DNA of 24,810 nucleotides from a virus, in the IMG/VR virus record IMGVR_UViG_3300046543_000241, positions 1 through 24,810 of that record. One strand, 5' to 3'. The notes under the pieces are model-generated. The model had not been told where the DNA came from. It was given only the letters and a program-made list of their open reading frames with translations, and did not search any database. Positions 1 to 7,958 of this stretch are shown piece by piece (position 1 is the stretch's first letter; every line of letters begins with the position of its first letter). The translations under genes and the position numbers were made by a program.

Positions 1-1
1 T

Positions 2-1153
2 GACAAGGCGAATCCCTCCAACGAAGACAACGCCGCTTTCGACGCCCTGATGGAAAAGGGCGACGAGATCAAGGCGCAGATTGACCGCATCGAACGCGCC
101 GAACTGCTCGACGCCGAAATGTCGGTCGTCATCGGCAACCGCGCCCGCGTTTCCGGCGTCTCTATCGATCAGGCCGAGCATGAAGCCGAAATCGAAAACT
201 CTGCCTTCAACAAGTTCATGCGCTTCGGAGCTTCGTCCCTGAATGACGCCGAACGCGCCGTTTCGCGCAAGTCGTTCCAGAACGCGCAGAGCACCACGAC
301 CACGGCGGGCGGCTACACCGTCCCGACCGGCTTCTATCGCAAACTGATCGACGCGCAGCTTGCTTACGGCGGAATGCTGGCTGTTTCGGAAGTGCTCGAC
401 ACCGATTCCGGCCAGAGCCTGCCGATCCCGACCGATAATGATACCGCCAACGTCGGCGCGATCATCTCGGAAAACACCCAGGTCGCCAACCAAGACATCA
501 CCTTCGGCCAGGTGACGCTCGGTGCGTTTATGTACAGCTCCAAGGCTGTCCTCATCTCCTTGCAGCTTTTGCAGGATTCGGCGTTCGACCTCGATGCGTT
601 CATCGCCAACAAGCTGGCGACCCGCATTGCGAGAATCACGAACACGCACTTCACGACCGGCGCCGGAACCACGGTTCCCCGTGGCGTCGTTCTCGATGCG
701 ACATCGGGCAAGGTCGGCCTGACCGGCCAGACCACATCGATCATCTATGATGATTTGATCGATCTGGAACATTCGGTGGACCCGGCCTATCGCCAGAACG
801 CGCGCTTCATGATGAACGATTCGTCGCTCAAAGTGATCAAGAAGCTCAAGGATAGCTACGGCCGCCCGCTGTGGCTCGCTGGCCTCGCCTCGAACGACCC
901 GGACACCATCAACGGCTATCCCTATGTGATCAACCAGCAGGTTGCGAGCATGGCGGCCAACGCCAAGTCCGTGCTGTTCGGCGACTTTAAGAACTACTAC
1001 ATCCGCCGCGTCAACGGCGCTGTGGCTATGCGCTTGACCGAGCGTTACGCCGATTATGCTCAGGTTGGCTTCATGCTCTGGCAGCGTTTCGACGGCGCCC
1101 TTGTGGACGCCGGCACGCATCCCATCGCCTATTACGCCAACTCCGCGACCTAA
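2..1153 (+). CDS. Major capsid protein, HK97 fold (5' partial)
   Basis: This is the main shell protein of the phage head. The reading frame is open from base 2, so the true start lies left of the window; the Met at base 50 is internal. What is visible is a charged N-terminal segment, which in HK97-type capsids is the scaffold (delta) region. A typical transition into the shell domain follows (TTAGGYTVPTGF, about residues 100-112), then a long alpha/beta body ending in a DYAQVGFMLWQRFDGALV-type C-terminus, as in the Phage_capsid family. The visible 383 residues fit a normal HK97-family length. It is the first gene of the visible late unit and is followed at once by a hairpin terminator. Family membership is judged from sequence style, not from a search. 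Confidence 0.93.
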   Translation, partial: DKANPSNEDNAAFDALMEKGDEIKAQIDRIERAELLDAEMSVVIGNRARVSGVSIDQAEHEAEIENSAFNKFMRFGASSLNDAERAVSRKSFQNAQSTTTTAGGYTVPTGFYRKLIDAQLAYGGMLAVSEVLDTDSGQSLPIPTDNDTANVGAIISENTQVANQDITFGQVTLGAFMYSSKAVLISLQLLQDSAFDLDAFIANKLATRIARITNTHFTTGAGTTVPRGVVLDATSGKVGLTGQTTSIIYDDLIDLEHSVDPAYRQNARFMMNDSSLKVIKKLKDSYGRPLWLAGLASNDPDTINGYPYVINQQVASMAANAKSVLFGDFKNYYIRRVNGAVAMRLTERYADYAQVGFMLWQRFDGALVDAGTHPIAYYANSAT

Positions 1154-1161
1154 TCGCGCAC

Positions 1162-1195
1162 GGGCGCCGGGATCACTTCCGGCGCCCTTTCTTTC
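1162..1195 (+). terminator. Rho-independent terminator/attenuator after the capsid gene
   Basis: A perfect 9-bp stem (GGGCGCCGG at 1162-1170 with CCGGCGCCC at 1179-1187) encloses an 8-base loop and is followed by TTTCTTTCT. It begins 9 bases after the capsid stop. Partial termination here would give more capsid transcript than connector transcript, a common arrangement in phage late operons; that role is inferred. Confidence 0.8.
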
Positions 1196-1211
1196 TGAAC
1201 GGGAGGCTTTC

Positions 1212-1379
1212 ATGCTGGTCATTAATCTTGTCGCATGGGCGGGCCTCGATTTTAGCTACGATCACGGCGCTGTTATCGATCTGCCGGATGATGTGGCGAA
1301 AGCCCGCATCGTCGCGGGGATGGCTGAACCGGCTCCGGTCGAAAAACCAAAGCGCGGCAAGACCGGCGAGCGCGCCTGA
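1212..1379 (+). CDS. Small head-region phage protein (55 aa)
   Basis: A 55-residue protein starting at the ATG at 1212, which has a good ribosome binding site (GGGAGG at 1201-1206). A longer reading of the same frame would overlap the capsid gene and has no such site. The sequence has a hydrophobic start, an acidic middle with VIDLPDDVAKARIVAGMAEP, and a basic Pro/Lys-rich tail. Short proteins of this pattern sit between capsid and connector genes in many siphophages; no function is assigned. Its stop overlaps the next start (ATGA), which suggests translational coupling. Confidence 0.7.
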   Translation: MLVINLVAWAGLDFSYDHGAVIDLPDDVAKARIVAGMAEPAPVEKPKRGKTGERA

Positions 1380-2074
1380 TGCTGACCATCATCACGCCGG
1401 CCGACTCAACGGCCTTGACGACCTTCGCCAATTTTCAGGCGCGGTTTTCGGATGTGACTTCCGCGCAGTCGGCGCTGGTCGGCGCGCTGATCAATGAGGC
1501 GTCCAACCGCATCGCCACCTATTGCCAGCGGGCGGCCGGCGCGCAGGCGTTCGGCCTTCGCAGTCTGCAACAGACGCTCCGACCGGCCTTCTCATCTTAT
1601 TCGATGTATGACCCACTCATGCCGGGCATCATGTATCGCGAGCCTGCGGCGCTGGTTCTCGACGACCCCGGCCCCATTGTTTCGGTTGACTCGCTGCAAG
1701 TGCGCGACGCCGGAACCGGCAATATGATCACGCTGGTTCAGGACGAGGATTACGAACTCGACGGCCTGCGCATTTTCCGCTTGTTCAACGACATGCGAGT
1801 GTTTTGGACGTACCGCAAAATCGTGATTTCATTCACGACCGGCTATGTCCTGCCCGGCGATACCGGAACGCCGAACCTCCCCGGCGCCATCGAATCAGCC
1901 TGCATTGACCTGGTTCGCCTCGGACTGGCGGCGATCAAGCGCGACCCGAACGTCTCCAAGGAAACGCTCTTTGGCGTGGCGCAAGTCGAATATGCGACGC
2001 CAGCCATGAATGGCGGATTGCCGCACGACATAGCCGAAAGGCTTAACCCCTACGTCTTTCGGGCTGTCGAATAA
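1379..2074 (+). CDS. Head-tail connector protein, gp6-like
   Basis: A 231-residue protein likely to form the adaptor ring below the portal. The N-terminal part (about residues 10-45) is helical, with an LVGALINEASNRIATYCQR helix typical of gp6-like (HK97 gp6/SPP1 gp15) adaptors, which carry short helical bundles. The middle has a beta-rich insertion (about 75-155) that includes YREPAALVLDDPGPIVSVDSL. The C-terminus returns to a helix, IESACIDLVRLGLAAIKRDP. Length and position directly after the capsid genes support the call. Start and stop overlap both neighbours by a few bases, so the connector genes are probably translated as a coupled set. Confidence 0.75.
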   Translation: MLTIITPADSTALTTFANFQARFSDVTSAQSALVGALINEASNRIATYCQRAAGAQAFGLRSLQQTLRPAFSSYSMYDPLMPGIMYREPAALVLDDPGPIVSVDSLQVRDAGTGNMITLVQDEDYELDGLRIFRLFNDMRVFWTYRKIVISFTTGYVLPGDTGTPNLPGAIESACIDLVRLGLAAIKRDPNVSKETLFGVAQVEYATPAMNGGLPHDIAERLNPYVFRAVE

Positions 2075-2460
2075 TGGACGTGCAGGGGATCACCGCGCGA
2101 GGGATGGCGAAGCTTTACGCCGATGCTGGATCGCTGATGACGTTCCGCCACCCGACCACGCGAACAAGCGTCTCTCTGGCTGCTGTTGATCGCTCGTCCG
2201 TCACCATTATCAAGGAAGATGCGCTGGAGGTCTCGGCGGTCAAGCCGTGCTGCACGGTGCTGAATTCCGATCTCGCGGCGCTGAACGTTTCTCCCGCGCA
2301 AATGGCCGACGTGTCTATTTCGCTTGGCGGAGTCTCCTATCGCATCCTTTCGGTTCACGACAAGCCAGACCCGTCATTTCGTGTCGTTGCTGACCAACTC
2401 AGGCCGACTCAGAACTGGCAGGCGCGCGGCGAAATCCTCTTTGTGCTGATGGGGCTGTAA
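2074..2460 (+). CDS. Putative head-closure (stopper) / neck protein
   Basis: A 128-residue, mostly beta protein (residues 20-125 alternate beta strands and loops, for example VSISLGGVSYRILSV). It lies between the gp6-like connector and the tail-terminator candidate, where siphophages encode the head-closure protein (HK97 gp7/SPP1 gp16 type). The assignment rests on order, size and beta content; no diagnostic motif is visible. Its start overlaps the previous stop and its TAA overlaps the next ATG (TAATG). Confidence 0.55.
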   Translation: MDVQGITARGMAKLYADAGSLMTFRHPTTRTSVSLAAVDRSSVTIIKEDALEVSAVKPCCTVLNSDLAALNVSPAQMADVSISLGGVSYRILSVHDKPDPSFRVVADQLRPTQNWQARGEILFVLMGL

Positions 2461-2903
2461 TGGACCGTCGCGAAGAGATCCTGGCGCAACTGCTGACCGT
2501 GCTGCAGAGCCTTCCCGACTTTGCGGCGGTCTATCGTAATCGGCCGATGAACGCGCAAACCGCCCTGCGCCCGGCTGTGTTCCTCTTCGACGCTGACGAA
2601 GATCGTGACCCCAATCAAGGGGATGTCTGGCAGTCGCACGGCATCACCTTGATGCGGATGACGCCCGAAATCGTCGTGTCGCTCGCAGCGGCGCCGGAAG
2701 ACGTTGGAACGACGCTCAACGGCTTGAGGACCGAAATCATGAAAGCGGTTTTTGCCGACACGACGTTGCAAACCCTGCTGACGGAAAACGGCCAAATCAT
2801 TTTCGAAAAGACGAAGACGGGGCTGACAATGGCGTCAGGCGTCGAAGGCAAAATGTTGCTTTCCCTGACCTTCCTTTACCCGGTCATTCCAAGCGAATTC
2901 TGA
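2460..2903 (+). CDS. Putative tail terminator / tail completion protein
   Basis: A 147-residue protein with an amphipathic N-terminal helix (REEILAQLLTVLQSLPDF) followed by beta strands that include RPAVFLFDADEDRD and a closing LLSLTFLYPV strand. This matches the outline of tail-terminator proteins (lambda gpU, DUF3168-like), which cap the tail tube at the neck. Position just before the major tail protein supports this. The call is structural inference; a minor tail protein of another type is possible. Confidence 0.55.
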   Translation: MDRREEILAQLLTVLQSLPDFAAVYRNRPMNAQTALRPAVFLFDADEDRDPNQGDVWQSHGITLMRMTPEIVVSLAAAPEDVGTTLNGLRTEIMKAVFADTTLQTLLTENGQIIFEKTKTGLTMASGVEGKMLLSLTFLYPVIPSEF

Positions 2904-2904
2904 C

Positions 2905-2918
2905 CTCTCGCAAGAGAG
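2905..2918 (+). other. Short GNRA-loop hairpin before the major tail gene
   Basis: CTCTC-GCAA-GAGAG forms a 5-bp stem with a GCAA tetraloop two bases after the stop of the tail-terminator candidate, inside the 96-base spacer before the major tail gene. There is no T-tract, so it is not a Rho-independent terminator. It could protect or separate the tail-protein mRNA; that is conjecture. Confidence 0.35.
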
Positions 2919-2999
2919 CGGAACGCCCAATCTGGTCCTTAGGCAAGACCATTCCGGCCCGTCGTGATGACGCGCCATTCCCCTGATGGAGCCTCACAA

Positions 3000-3659
3000 A
3001 TGGCCTCTCCCGCCAACTATATGATTGGTAAGGGCATCGTATCCGTACGAGCCTATTCCGCCGCCCCTAGCCTCTGGACCGCAACCACGCCGGTTCTGGT
3101 CGGGCAGTCCCTCATGACTGTCGCTGGCGCTATTTACAACGTCACCACGGGCGGGACGACCAGCGCCACGGCGCCAACCGGCACCACGTCCAGCGTGACG
3201 GACGGAACCGCGACGCTCGCCTATATCAATTGGGTGGACATCGGCAACTGCCCGAAATTCGAGTTCAAGCCCGACCTGAAGACGCTCGACCATTATACCT
3301 CGCGCTCGTTCTCGATGACGCAGGACGCCAAGGTTATCACCCAGGTTGGCGGCAAGGTCACTGTCGTCTGCGACGAAATCACCACCTACAATCTGGCGAT
3401 TGGCGTTCTCGGCACCACCACCGGAACGGTCGGAACCCAGGTGACGCAAGTCCTCGCCCGCGCCGGCTTTCAGTGTCAGATCAAACTCACGCAGACCAAC
3501 AGCGTTGGCCTTCGTCACGAGTGGATCTTCACCAACGTCCTGTGCATCCCCGACAAAGCGATTTCGATCATCGACACCAAATTTGCCGAGATTGAACTGA
3601 CCGGCGATACGCTGATCGATCCGAATGGCTCATTCGGTACCGTGACGGAAATCGCCTAA
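3000..3659 (+). CDS. Major tail (tube) protein
   Basis: A 219-residue protein expected to polymerise into the tail tube. The start at 3000 is chosen because TGGAG (2987-2991) lies 8 bases upstream; the in-frame ATGs at 2964 and 2967 have no clear binding site. A Gly/Thr/Ser-rich insert at about residues 32-75 ends in SVTDGTATLAYINWVDIG and resembles the DGTxxW modules of the hub protein. The rest (LDHYTSRSFSMTQDAKVITQVGG, then HEWIFTNV, then FAEIELTGD) has the pattern of siphophage tube proteins. It is followed by the chaperone pair and tape measure, as in most siphophages, and its stop overlaps the next start (TAATG). Confidence 0.85.
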   Translation: MASPANYMIGKGIVSVRAYSAAPSLWTATTPVLVGQSLMTVAGAIYNVTTGGTTSATAPTGTTSSVTDGTATLAYINWVDIGNCPKFEFKPDLKTLDHYTSRSFSMTQDAKVITQVGGKVTVVCDEITTYNLAIGVLGTTTGTVGTQVTQVLARAGFQCQIKLTQTNSVGLRHEWIFTNVLCIPDKAISIIDTKFAEIELTGDTLIDPNGSFGTVTEIA

Positions 3660-4069
3660 TGGCCGGCCTTCTCGATATTGTCCCGGCATCGGCTTCGGTC
3701 GATGTCGGCGGCGTCTCTGTCACGGTTTCGGGCGTCACCGCGAAGGGAATTGCTTCCCTTATCGCGCGGTTTCCTGACATTCAAGCGGCCTTGACCGGCG
3801 AAGGGATCACGGCTGAAAAGCTGATTTCCCTCGCGCCGGATGCTGTGGCGGCGATCATCGCGGCGGGCTGCGGCTTTCCCGGCAACGCCAAGCATGAGGC
3901 GGCGGCCGAGCGGCTGACCATTGGCGCGCAGATCGACTTCCTCTCGGCCATCATCACTGCGACGTTGCCGAGAGGCGTCGGCCCTTTGGTGGATCAGGTC
4001 AAGGCACTCTCGGGGAGCCTCGGCCTGTCGAATACCGACCAAGGTTCAAAGAGTTCGGATACGAACTAG
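3659..4069 (+). CDS. Tail assembly chaperone, short form (gpG-like)
   Basis: A 136-residue, helix-rich protein in the invariant slot between tube and tape-measure genes. By analogy with lambda gpG it coats the tape measure before tube assembly. It has a beta N-terminus (VDVGGVSVTVSGVTAKG), then helices (IASLIARFPDIQAAL; LISLAPDAVAAIIAAG), and a polar disordered tail that ends at TAG 4067-4069. The -1 frame is open from 3898 past this stop up to the tape measure, and a textbook slip heptamer lies at 3982-3988, so a fraction of ribosomes should make a longer product. The start overlaps the stop of the tube gene. Confidence 0.82.
   Translation: MAGLLDIVPASASVDVGGVSVTVSGVTAKGIASLIARFPDIQAALTGEGITAEKLISLAPDAVAAIIAAGCGFPGNAKHEAAAERLTIGAQIDFLSAIITATLPRGVGPLVDQVKALSGSLGLSNTDQGSKSSDTN
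3982..3988 (+). promoter_or_regulatory. -1 programmed ribosomal frameshift slippery site
   Basis: CCCTTTG lies in exactly the X XXY YYZ phase of the chaperone frame (codons GGC CCT TTG), so both tRNAs can re-pair one base back as CCC and TTT. A possible stimulatory stem-loop lies downstream at 4002-4020 (AGGC pairs with GCCT, plus an inner CTC/GGG stem containing one G-T pair), 13 bases after the heptamer. Position upstream of the tape measure matches the conserved G/GT frameshift of siphophages. Confidence 0.8.
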
Positions 4070-4281
4070 CCTTCGCCATCGAATGGCTGATCGTCGTCGG
4101 GCATCACTCGCCCGCCTCGGTCTGGAATTATACGCCGCGCGAGATTTCCGGCCACATGGATTTTGCGCGGCGGGTTCTAAAACTCGAAAAAGCCGATCAG
4201 TTGTCGCTCGCGGCTATCGCGGCGCGCGGCGAAGGCTCGGATATCGAGTCAAGGCACAAAGACCTTTTGCGGGGCGTGTAA
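3988..4281 (+). CDS. Tail assembly chaperone, frameshift extension (gpT-like domain)
   Basis: This -1 frame segment has no suitable start of its own and is expected only as the C-terminal 97 residues of a 207-residue fusion that begins at 3659. After a protein-like Gly-rich linker it reads RFKEFGYELAFAIEWLIVVG, then SPASVWNYTPREISGHMDFA and LSLAAIAARGEG. This resembles the tail-chaperone T domains that recruit tube subunits to the tape measure. The stop TAA (4279-4281) touches the tape-measure ATG at 4282. The segment would be lost in a plain ATG-to-stop annotation, because its frame has only an internal Met. The existence of the fusion is inferred; the open frame and slip site are seen directly. 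Confidence 0.78.
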   Translation, partial: GGSGQGTLGEPRPVEYRPRFKEFGYELAFAIEWLIVVGHHSPASVWNYTPREISGHMDFARRVLKLEKADQLSLAAIAARGEGSDIESRHKDLLRGV

Positions 4282-7200
4282 ATGAAGAGCAATCCCTTTA
4301 CACGGAGCGTCACGCTTGACGGGGCTGATAAAGTAAAATCGTCGCTGTCTGATCTCGCAAAGTTCGGAAAAGACGCCTTCGACCAAATCGGCAAGGCGGG
4401 CAAGGACGCCTTCGACAATATCGGTAAATCTGTCGGTGAAGTCGGCAAAGCGAGCGGCGAAGTCTCGAAAAAGCTGTCCGAAATCGGCACGACCGGCCGG
4501 GGGGCTTTCGATCAAATCCGACAGGCGGCGGCTAATGCCGGATCCACGGAGCTAACCTCCGGCCTGTCGTCTGTCTCGACGATGCTTAGTGAGGTTTCCG
4601 ATAAGGCGAATGCCGCTGGATCATCCCTGTCGCGTTCGCTTGCTTCGGTCGGCAATTTCGGACGCGGACTGGTCCCGACCATTGGCACGGTCGGAATTAT
4701 CGTCGGGTCCGTTCTCGCGCTCAAAAGCGCGCTGACGGCTGTCGGCGCAGCCTCGGCTGATACCGCTGCTAAGATCATGGATACCGCCAAGTCGGCGGGC
4801 ATGACAACGGAAGCCTATCAGCGTTTCGTTCTTGCCGGCGAGAAGGCTGGGCTTTCGTCCGAGCAGATCGCGGCGGGCCTCGCTGCGATCAAAAGGGCCA
4901 CGGATGATGCCGCAGCCGGGTCTACGGTTCTCGGGGCCAATTTCCGCAAACTTGGCGACGCCACTTCGGGCGTGACGACGTTCTACGCCGGGGCAGGCGT
5001 CAGTATAACCAAGTTCGGCGGCGCAATTTCTGGCGCTGGGGCAAAAGCCGAGCATTTCAAAACCGTGTTCGGCGGCGTGCAGCGCAACGTCGAATCTACG
5101 GCGGATTATATCAAGACGCTTTCGGCGGCGCTCGACGCCATGCCTGACGGCGCACAAAAGACCAAGGTTTTAGAAGACCTAAGCAAGAAATTTGGCGACG
5201 AGTTTGTCCAAAGCCTAAGCCTGATCGCCAGCGGCGTTGAGGAAACAAGCGATCTATTCGACAAGCTTGGGCTGAAGTTATCCGAAACGGACGAAGCGGC
5301 TGTCACGGCGCAGCAGACATCCTTGGTGCGGATGAAGGCGGGCCTTGATAATCAAGGACAAATTATCTCAAAAGCCGTTGGCGGCATCCGGCTGCAACTC
5401 GGCCTTATTTTTACGCCGCTCGCCACATCGTCTCAAGACTCGATTTCTAATTTTATCGATGCGCACAAGACGGCGATCGAGGACTTCATTGGCGGGTACG
5501 TCACCCCGGCCATTCGCGCGACCAAGGAATTCGTTGCCAGCCTTGGCGAGGAAGGCGGCGCACTGGATCAGGCGCGAACGGCGTTCGCCGCGCTGTGGGA
5601 AGACATCAAAGATAACGCCTTAAATGCGTTCCTATTCATTCAGGACATTGCCGGAAACACTTTCGCTTCAATAGGAGAATTGCTGTCCGGCAAGGATGTC
5701 GTTTCATGGGAAGGCGTCAAGAAATCGGCTTCGTCCGCTGCTGAATGGATTTCTGGAAAATGGAAAGCGGCGGCAGTATCAATTTCCGCCGGGTGGAACG
5801 ATATCAAGCTTGGCGCGGATTTCCAGCTTGATATTGCTCAAATCGCAATCGGCTCTGAAACCACATTTCAGAAGGTTCAAGCCTATGCATCGGCGGCGTT
5901 TGATTACATCACATTCCAGATTGCGCAAGTTGTTCCGCAATGGGCCGGAAAGCTGGTGCTCCTAAACCAATTCATCCGCGATCTTTTGAACGGCGTACCA
6001 GAAGCCGCAGCGAACGCCTTGAGCGGAATTTCCGACGTTGTATCGGCTGGATATGAGTCTATCAAGACCGCGGCTTTAGAGGCGTTCCCTGACCTTGCTG
6101 ATATGTGGAATTCATTCGAGGCTATGGGCCGCGATGCATTCGCGGCTCTTGGTCAGGTCTCTGGTGCAACATGGCTTGAAATCGGCATTGGAGCCGTCGC
6201 AACTGCGGTCCTATTTGGTGGAGGCTTTACAGCTATAGGGCTTGCTGGCGCGGCTATGTGGCGCGGATTGCTTGAAGGCGCGATTGAGATTTCCCCCGGT
6301 CTGAGCGCAGAATGGGCGGCGCTTCGGATTGCGGCCTCTGCTAGCTTCGAATGGGTTTCTCTGGTCGCTCGCACGGCATGGGATTACATCCTTACACTTT
6401 TCAATAGCGACAAGGCTTTGCAGGCATCCGCATGGGATCTGCTCAAGGCGTCGGCGTCTGCTGCGTGGGAATCGATCCTAATCACATTCGGCGCTGGATG
6501 GACGGCTGTTCGTTCCAGCATCCTCTCGGCGGCTCCGTGGCTGCGTGGCCCATGGAAAGCCATAGAAGATGCGGTTAAATCCGCATGGACCGCGATCAAG
6601 AATGAACACAGCGCAGGCTTCCCGGCCATCAAAGGCATATGGGATAACCTTGTCGCCATTTGGAAAGGCGTCGAAACTGCTGCCGGGCTGGTTGCGAAGG
6701 CAATCAACCTCATTTTCGGAACCAGCCTGACGGGCAAGGATGTGATCATCCTCGCCGTGTTCGCGCAGATGCTAGGAATTATGCCGGCCGTGATCGGCGG
6801 GCTAACGCTCGTCGCGGTCACTATCGGAATCGTTTCTGCTGCGTTCGGCGCCGCGACATCTATTGTTAAATTTGGGCTGCTGCTGGCGTCGCTCGGCCCG
6901 GAAGGCCTGCTTATCATCGCCGTTATTGGCGCAATCGGCGTCGCGCTTTACGAATTGTATATCCATTGGGACGACATCAAGGCCGCAGCAAGCGCCGCAT
7001 GGGAGGCCATGAAGAATGGAGCCTCCTCGGCGTGGCAATGGATCAAAACCACGGCAGGCGATTTCTTCGCATGGGTCGGCGGCAAATTTGACGCTCTCAA
7101 ATCGCTGGCTGGCGGCGCATGGGATGGCATGAAATCCGCCGCGCAGTCGGCAATGGATTTTATGAGTTCGGGCCTTGGGAAGATTGAGAGCGCGGCGGCG

Positions 7201-7503
7201 CGGGCGTGGGCGGCGCTGAAAGGTTCTGTTTCGGCGGTTGGCTCCGTGGTCTCTGGCGCGGCATCCGGGGCGGCTAGCGCCGTCATGGGTGGCATCCAGC
7301 CGGCCGCTATGGTCCCGGCATTCTCTGGATCAGGCGCGGGAGGAGCATCGCGCTCGGCAGGGTTGATCGCCTTCCCGTTGGGCATTGGCGGAAGCCAGTT
7401 CGATGTTTACGGCTCCGACGAAGTGGTGGCCGATCTTCGCCGCCTCGCCGCCGACATTCAATCGTCGAAGACGCTCAAGAATAATCCAAGCTGGGATAAA
7501 TAA
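4282..7503 (+). CDS. Tape measure protein
   Basis: At 1073 residues this is the largest protein of the window. It sets tail length and occupies the tube lumen, and may help DNA cross the host membrane. The N-terminus (about residues 25-80) repeats a K-DAFD-IGK unit (FGKDAFDQIGKAGKDAFDNIGK). Long helices and several hydrophobic stretches follow at about 130-155, 625-655 and 815-890 (for example VIILAVFAQMLGIMPAVIGG). The second half repeats Ala/Trp-rich AW..I/M..A units (SAAWEAMKNGASSAWQWIK), typical of tape measures. Using the usual 1.5 Angstrom per residue, the tail would be about 160 nm long; that figure is an estimate. It follows the frameshifted chaperone gene directly. Confidence 0.93.
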   Translation: MKSNPFTRSVTLDGADKVKSSLSDLAKFGKDAFDQIGKAGKDAFDNIGKSVGEVGKASGEVSKKLSEIGTTGRGAFDQIRQAAANAGSTELTSGLSSVSTMLSEVSDKANAAGSSLSRSLASVGNFGRGLVPTIGTVGIIVGSVLALKSALTAVGAASADTAAKIMDTAKSAGMTTEAYQRFVLAGEKAGLSSEQIAAGLAAIKRATDDAAAGSTVLGANFRKLGDATSGVTTFYAGAGVSITKFGGAISGAGAKAEHFKTVFGGVQRNVESTADYIKTLSAALDAMPDGAQKTKVLEDLSKKFGDEFVQSLSLIASGVEETSDLFDKLGLKLSETDEAAVTAQQTSLVRMKAGLDNQGQIISKAVGGIRLQLGLIFTPLATSSQDSISNFIDAHKTAIEDFIGGYVTPAIRATKEFVASLGEEGGALDQARTAFAALWEDIKDNALNAFLFIQDIAGNTFASIGELLSGKDVVSWEGVKKSASSAAEWISGKWKAAAVSISAGWNDIKLGADFQLDIAQIAIGSETTFQKVQAYASAAFDYITFQIAQVVPQWAGKLVLLNQFIRDLLNGVPEAAANALSGISDVVSAGYESIKTAALEAFPDLADMWNSFEAMGRDAFAALGQVSGATWLEIGIGAVATAVLFGGGFTAIGLAGAAMWRGLLEGAIEISPGLSAEWAALRIAASASFEWVSLVARTAWDYILTLFNSDKALQASAWDLLKASASAAWESILITFGAGWTAVRSSILSAAPWLRGPWKAIEDAVKSAWTAIKNEHSAGFPAIKGIWDNLVAIWKGVETAAGLVAKAINLIFGTSLTGKDVIILAVFAQMLGIMPAVIGGLTLVAVTIGIVSAAFGAATSIVKFGLLLASLGPEGLLIIAVIGAIGVALYELYIHWDDIKAAASAAWEAMKNGASSAWQWIKTTAGDFFAWVGGKFDALKSLAGGAWDGMKSAAQSAMDFMSSGLGKIESAAARAWAALKGSVSAVGSVVSGAASGAASAVMGGIQPAAMVPAFSGSGAGGASRSAGLIAFPLGIGGSQFDVYGSDEVVADLRRLAADIQSSKTLKNNPSWDK

Positions 7504-7505
7504 TC

Positions 7506-7958
7506 ATGGCGCTCCCAGCTTCTGGAACCCTGCTTGTTTTGGCGAGCGGGTCAACCGATCTTGTCACGCTCTATTCGTCGCGCGGATTGACGCAGACGCT
7601 TGAGCCGATTGGCGCATCAAACAATTCGCGGCGCACGATCAATTTTGGCCTTGTCGATCTGTCGTTTGCCGCGTCCAGGAAGTACAAATCGTCGATTAAA
7701 TGCCGCGATCAGCATCCCCCCGCGCTCGACGGTATTTTCCCTGGACAGGTTTTGACCGTCTCGTGCGTGGCTGAGTTGTCATATCTGACGAGCGGCGGAA
7801 CGCCTGCGAAAACTGTGGTTTCCGGCTCGTCCTATGTGGTGGGAAATTACACCTTCTATCGGCCGCAGATCACCATGATGGTCAAGGCGCCCCCGACAAT
7901 TTCCATTGAGGAATATCCCGGCCAGTCAAGCTGGTCCTTGGAGCTTGAGGAGGTATGA
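7506..7958 (+). CDS. Distal-tail-type minor tail protein, unassigned (150 aa)
   Basis: A 150-residue beta-rich protein between the tape measure and the large hub protein, the slot that often holds the distal tail protein or a minor tail protein. Visible features are an N-terminal LVLASGSTDLVTLYSS segment and a basic central region (SRKYKSSIKCRDQHPPALDG). Tyrosine-rich strands follow (SSYVVGNYTFYRPQITMMV), then an acidic C-terminus. No family motif is recognised. The start is two bases after the tape-measure stop with only a weak binding site; the stop overlaps the next start (ATGA). Confidence 0.6.
   Translation: MALPASGTLLVLASGSTDLVTLYSSRGLTQTLEPIGASNNSRRTINFGLVDLSFAASRKYKSSIKCRDQHPPALDGIFPGQVLTVSCVAELSYLTSGGTPAKTVVSGSSYVVGNYTFYRPQITMMVKAPPTISIEEYPGQSSWSLELEEV

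Noticed and set aside
4041-4050. Second possible slip site, TTCAAAG near 4045-4051
   Set aside because: Only the A-site Lys codon would re-pair well; the P-site would mismatch. CCCTTTG at 3982-3988 is a full heptamer in the right phase.
4081-4319. Independent gene starting at an internal ATG between the chaperone and tape measure
   Set aside because: The ATG at 4084 opens a different frame that runs into the tape-measure start and is Arg-rich. The -1 chaperone frame explains this stretch better.
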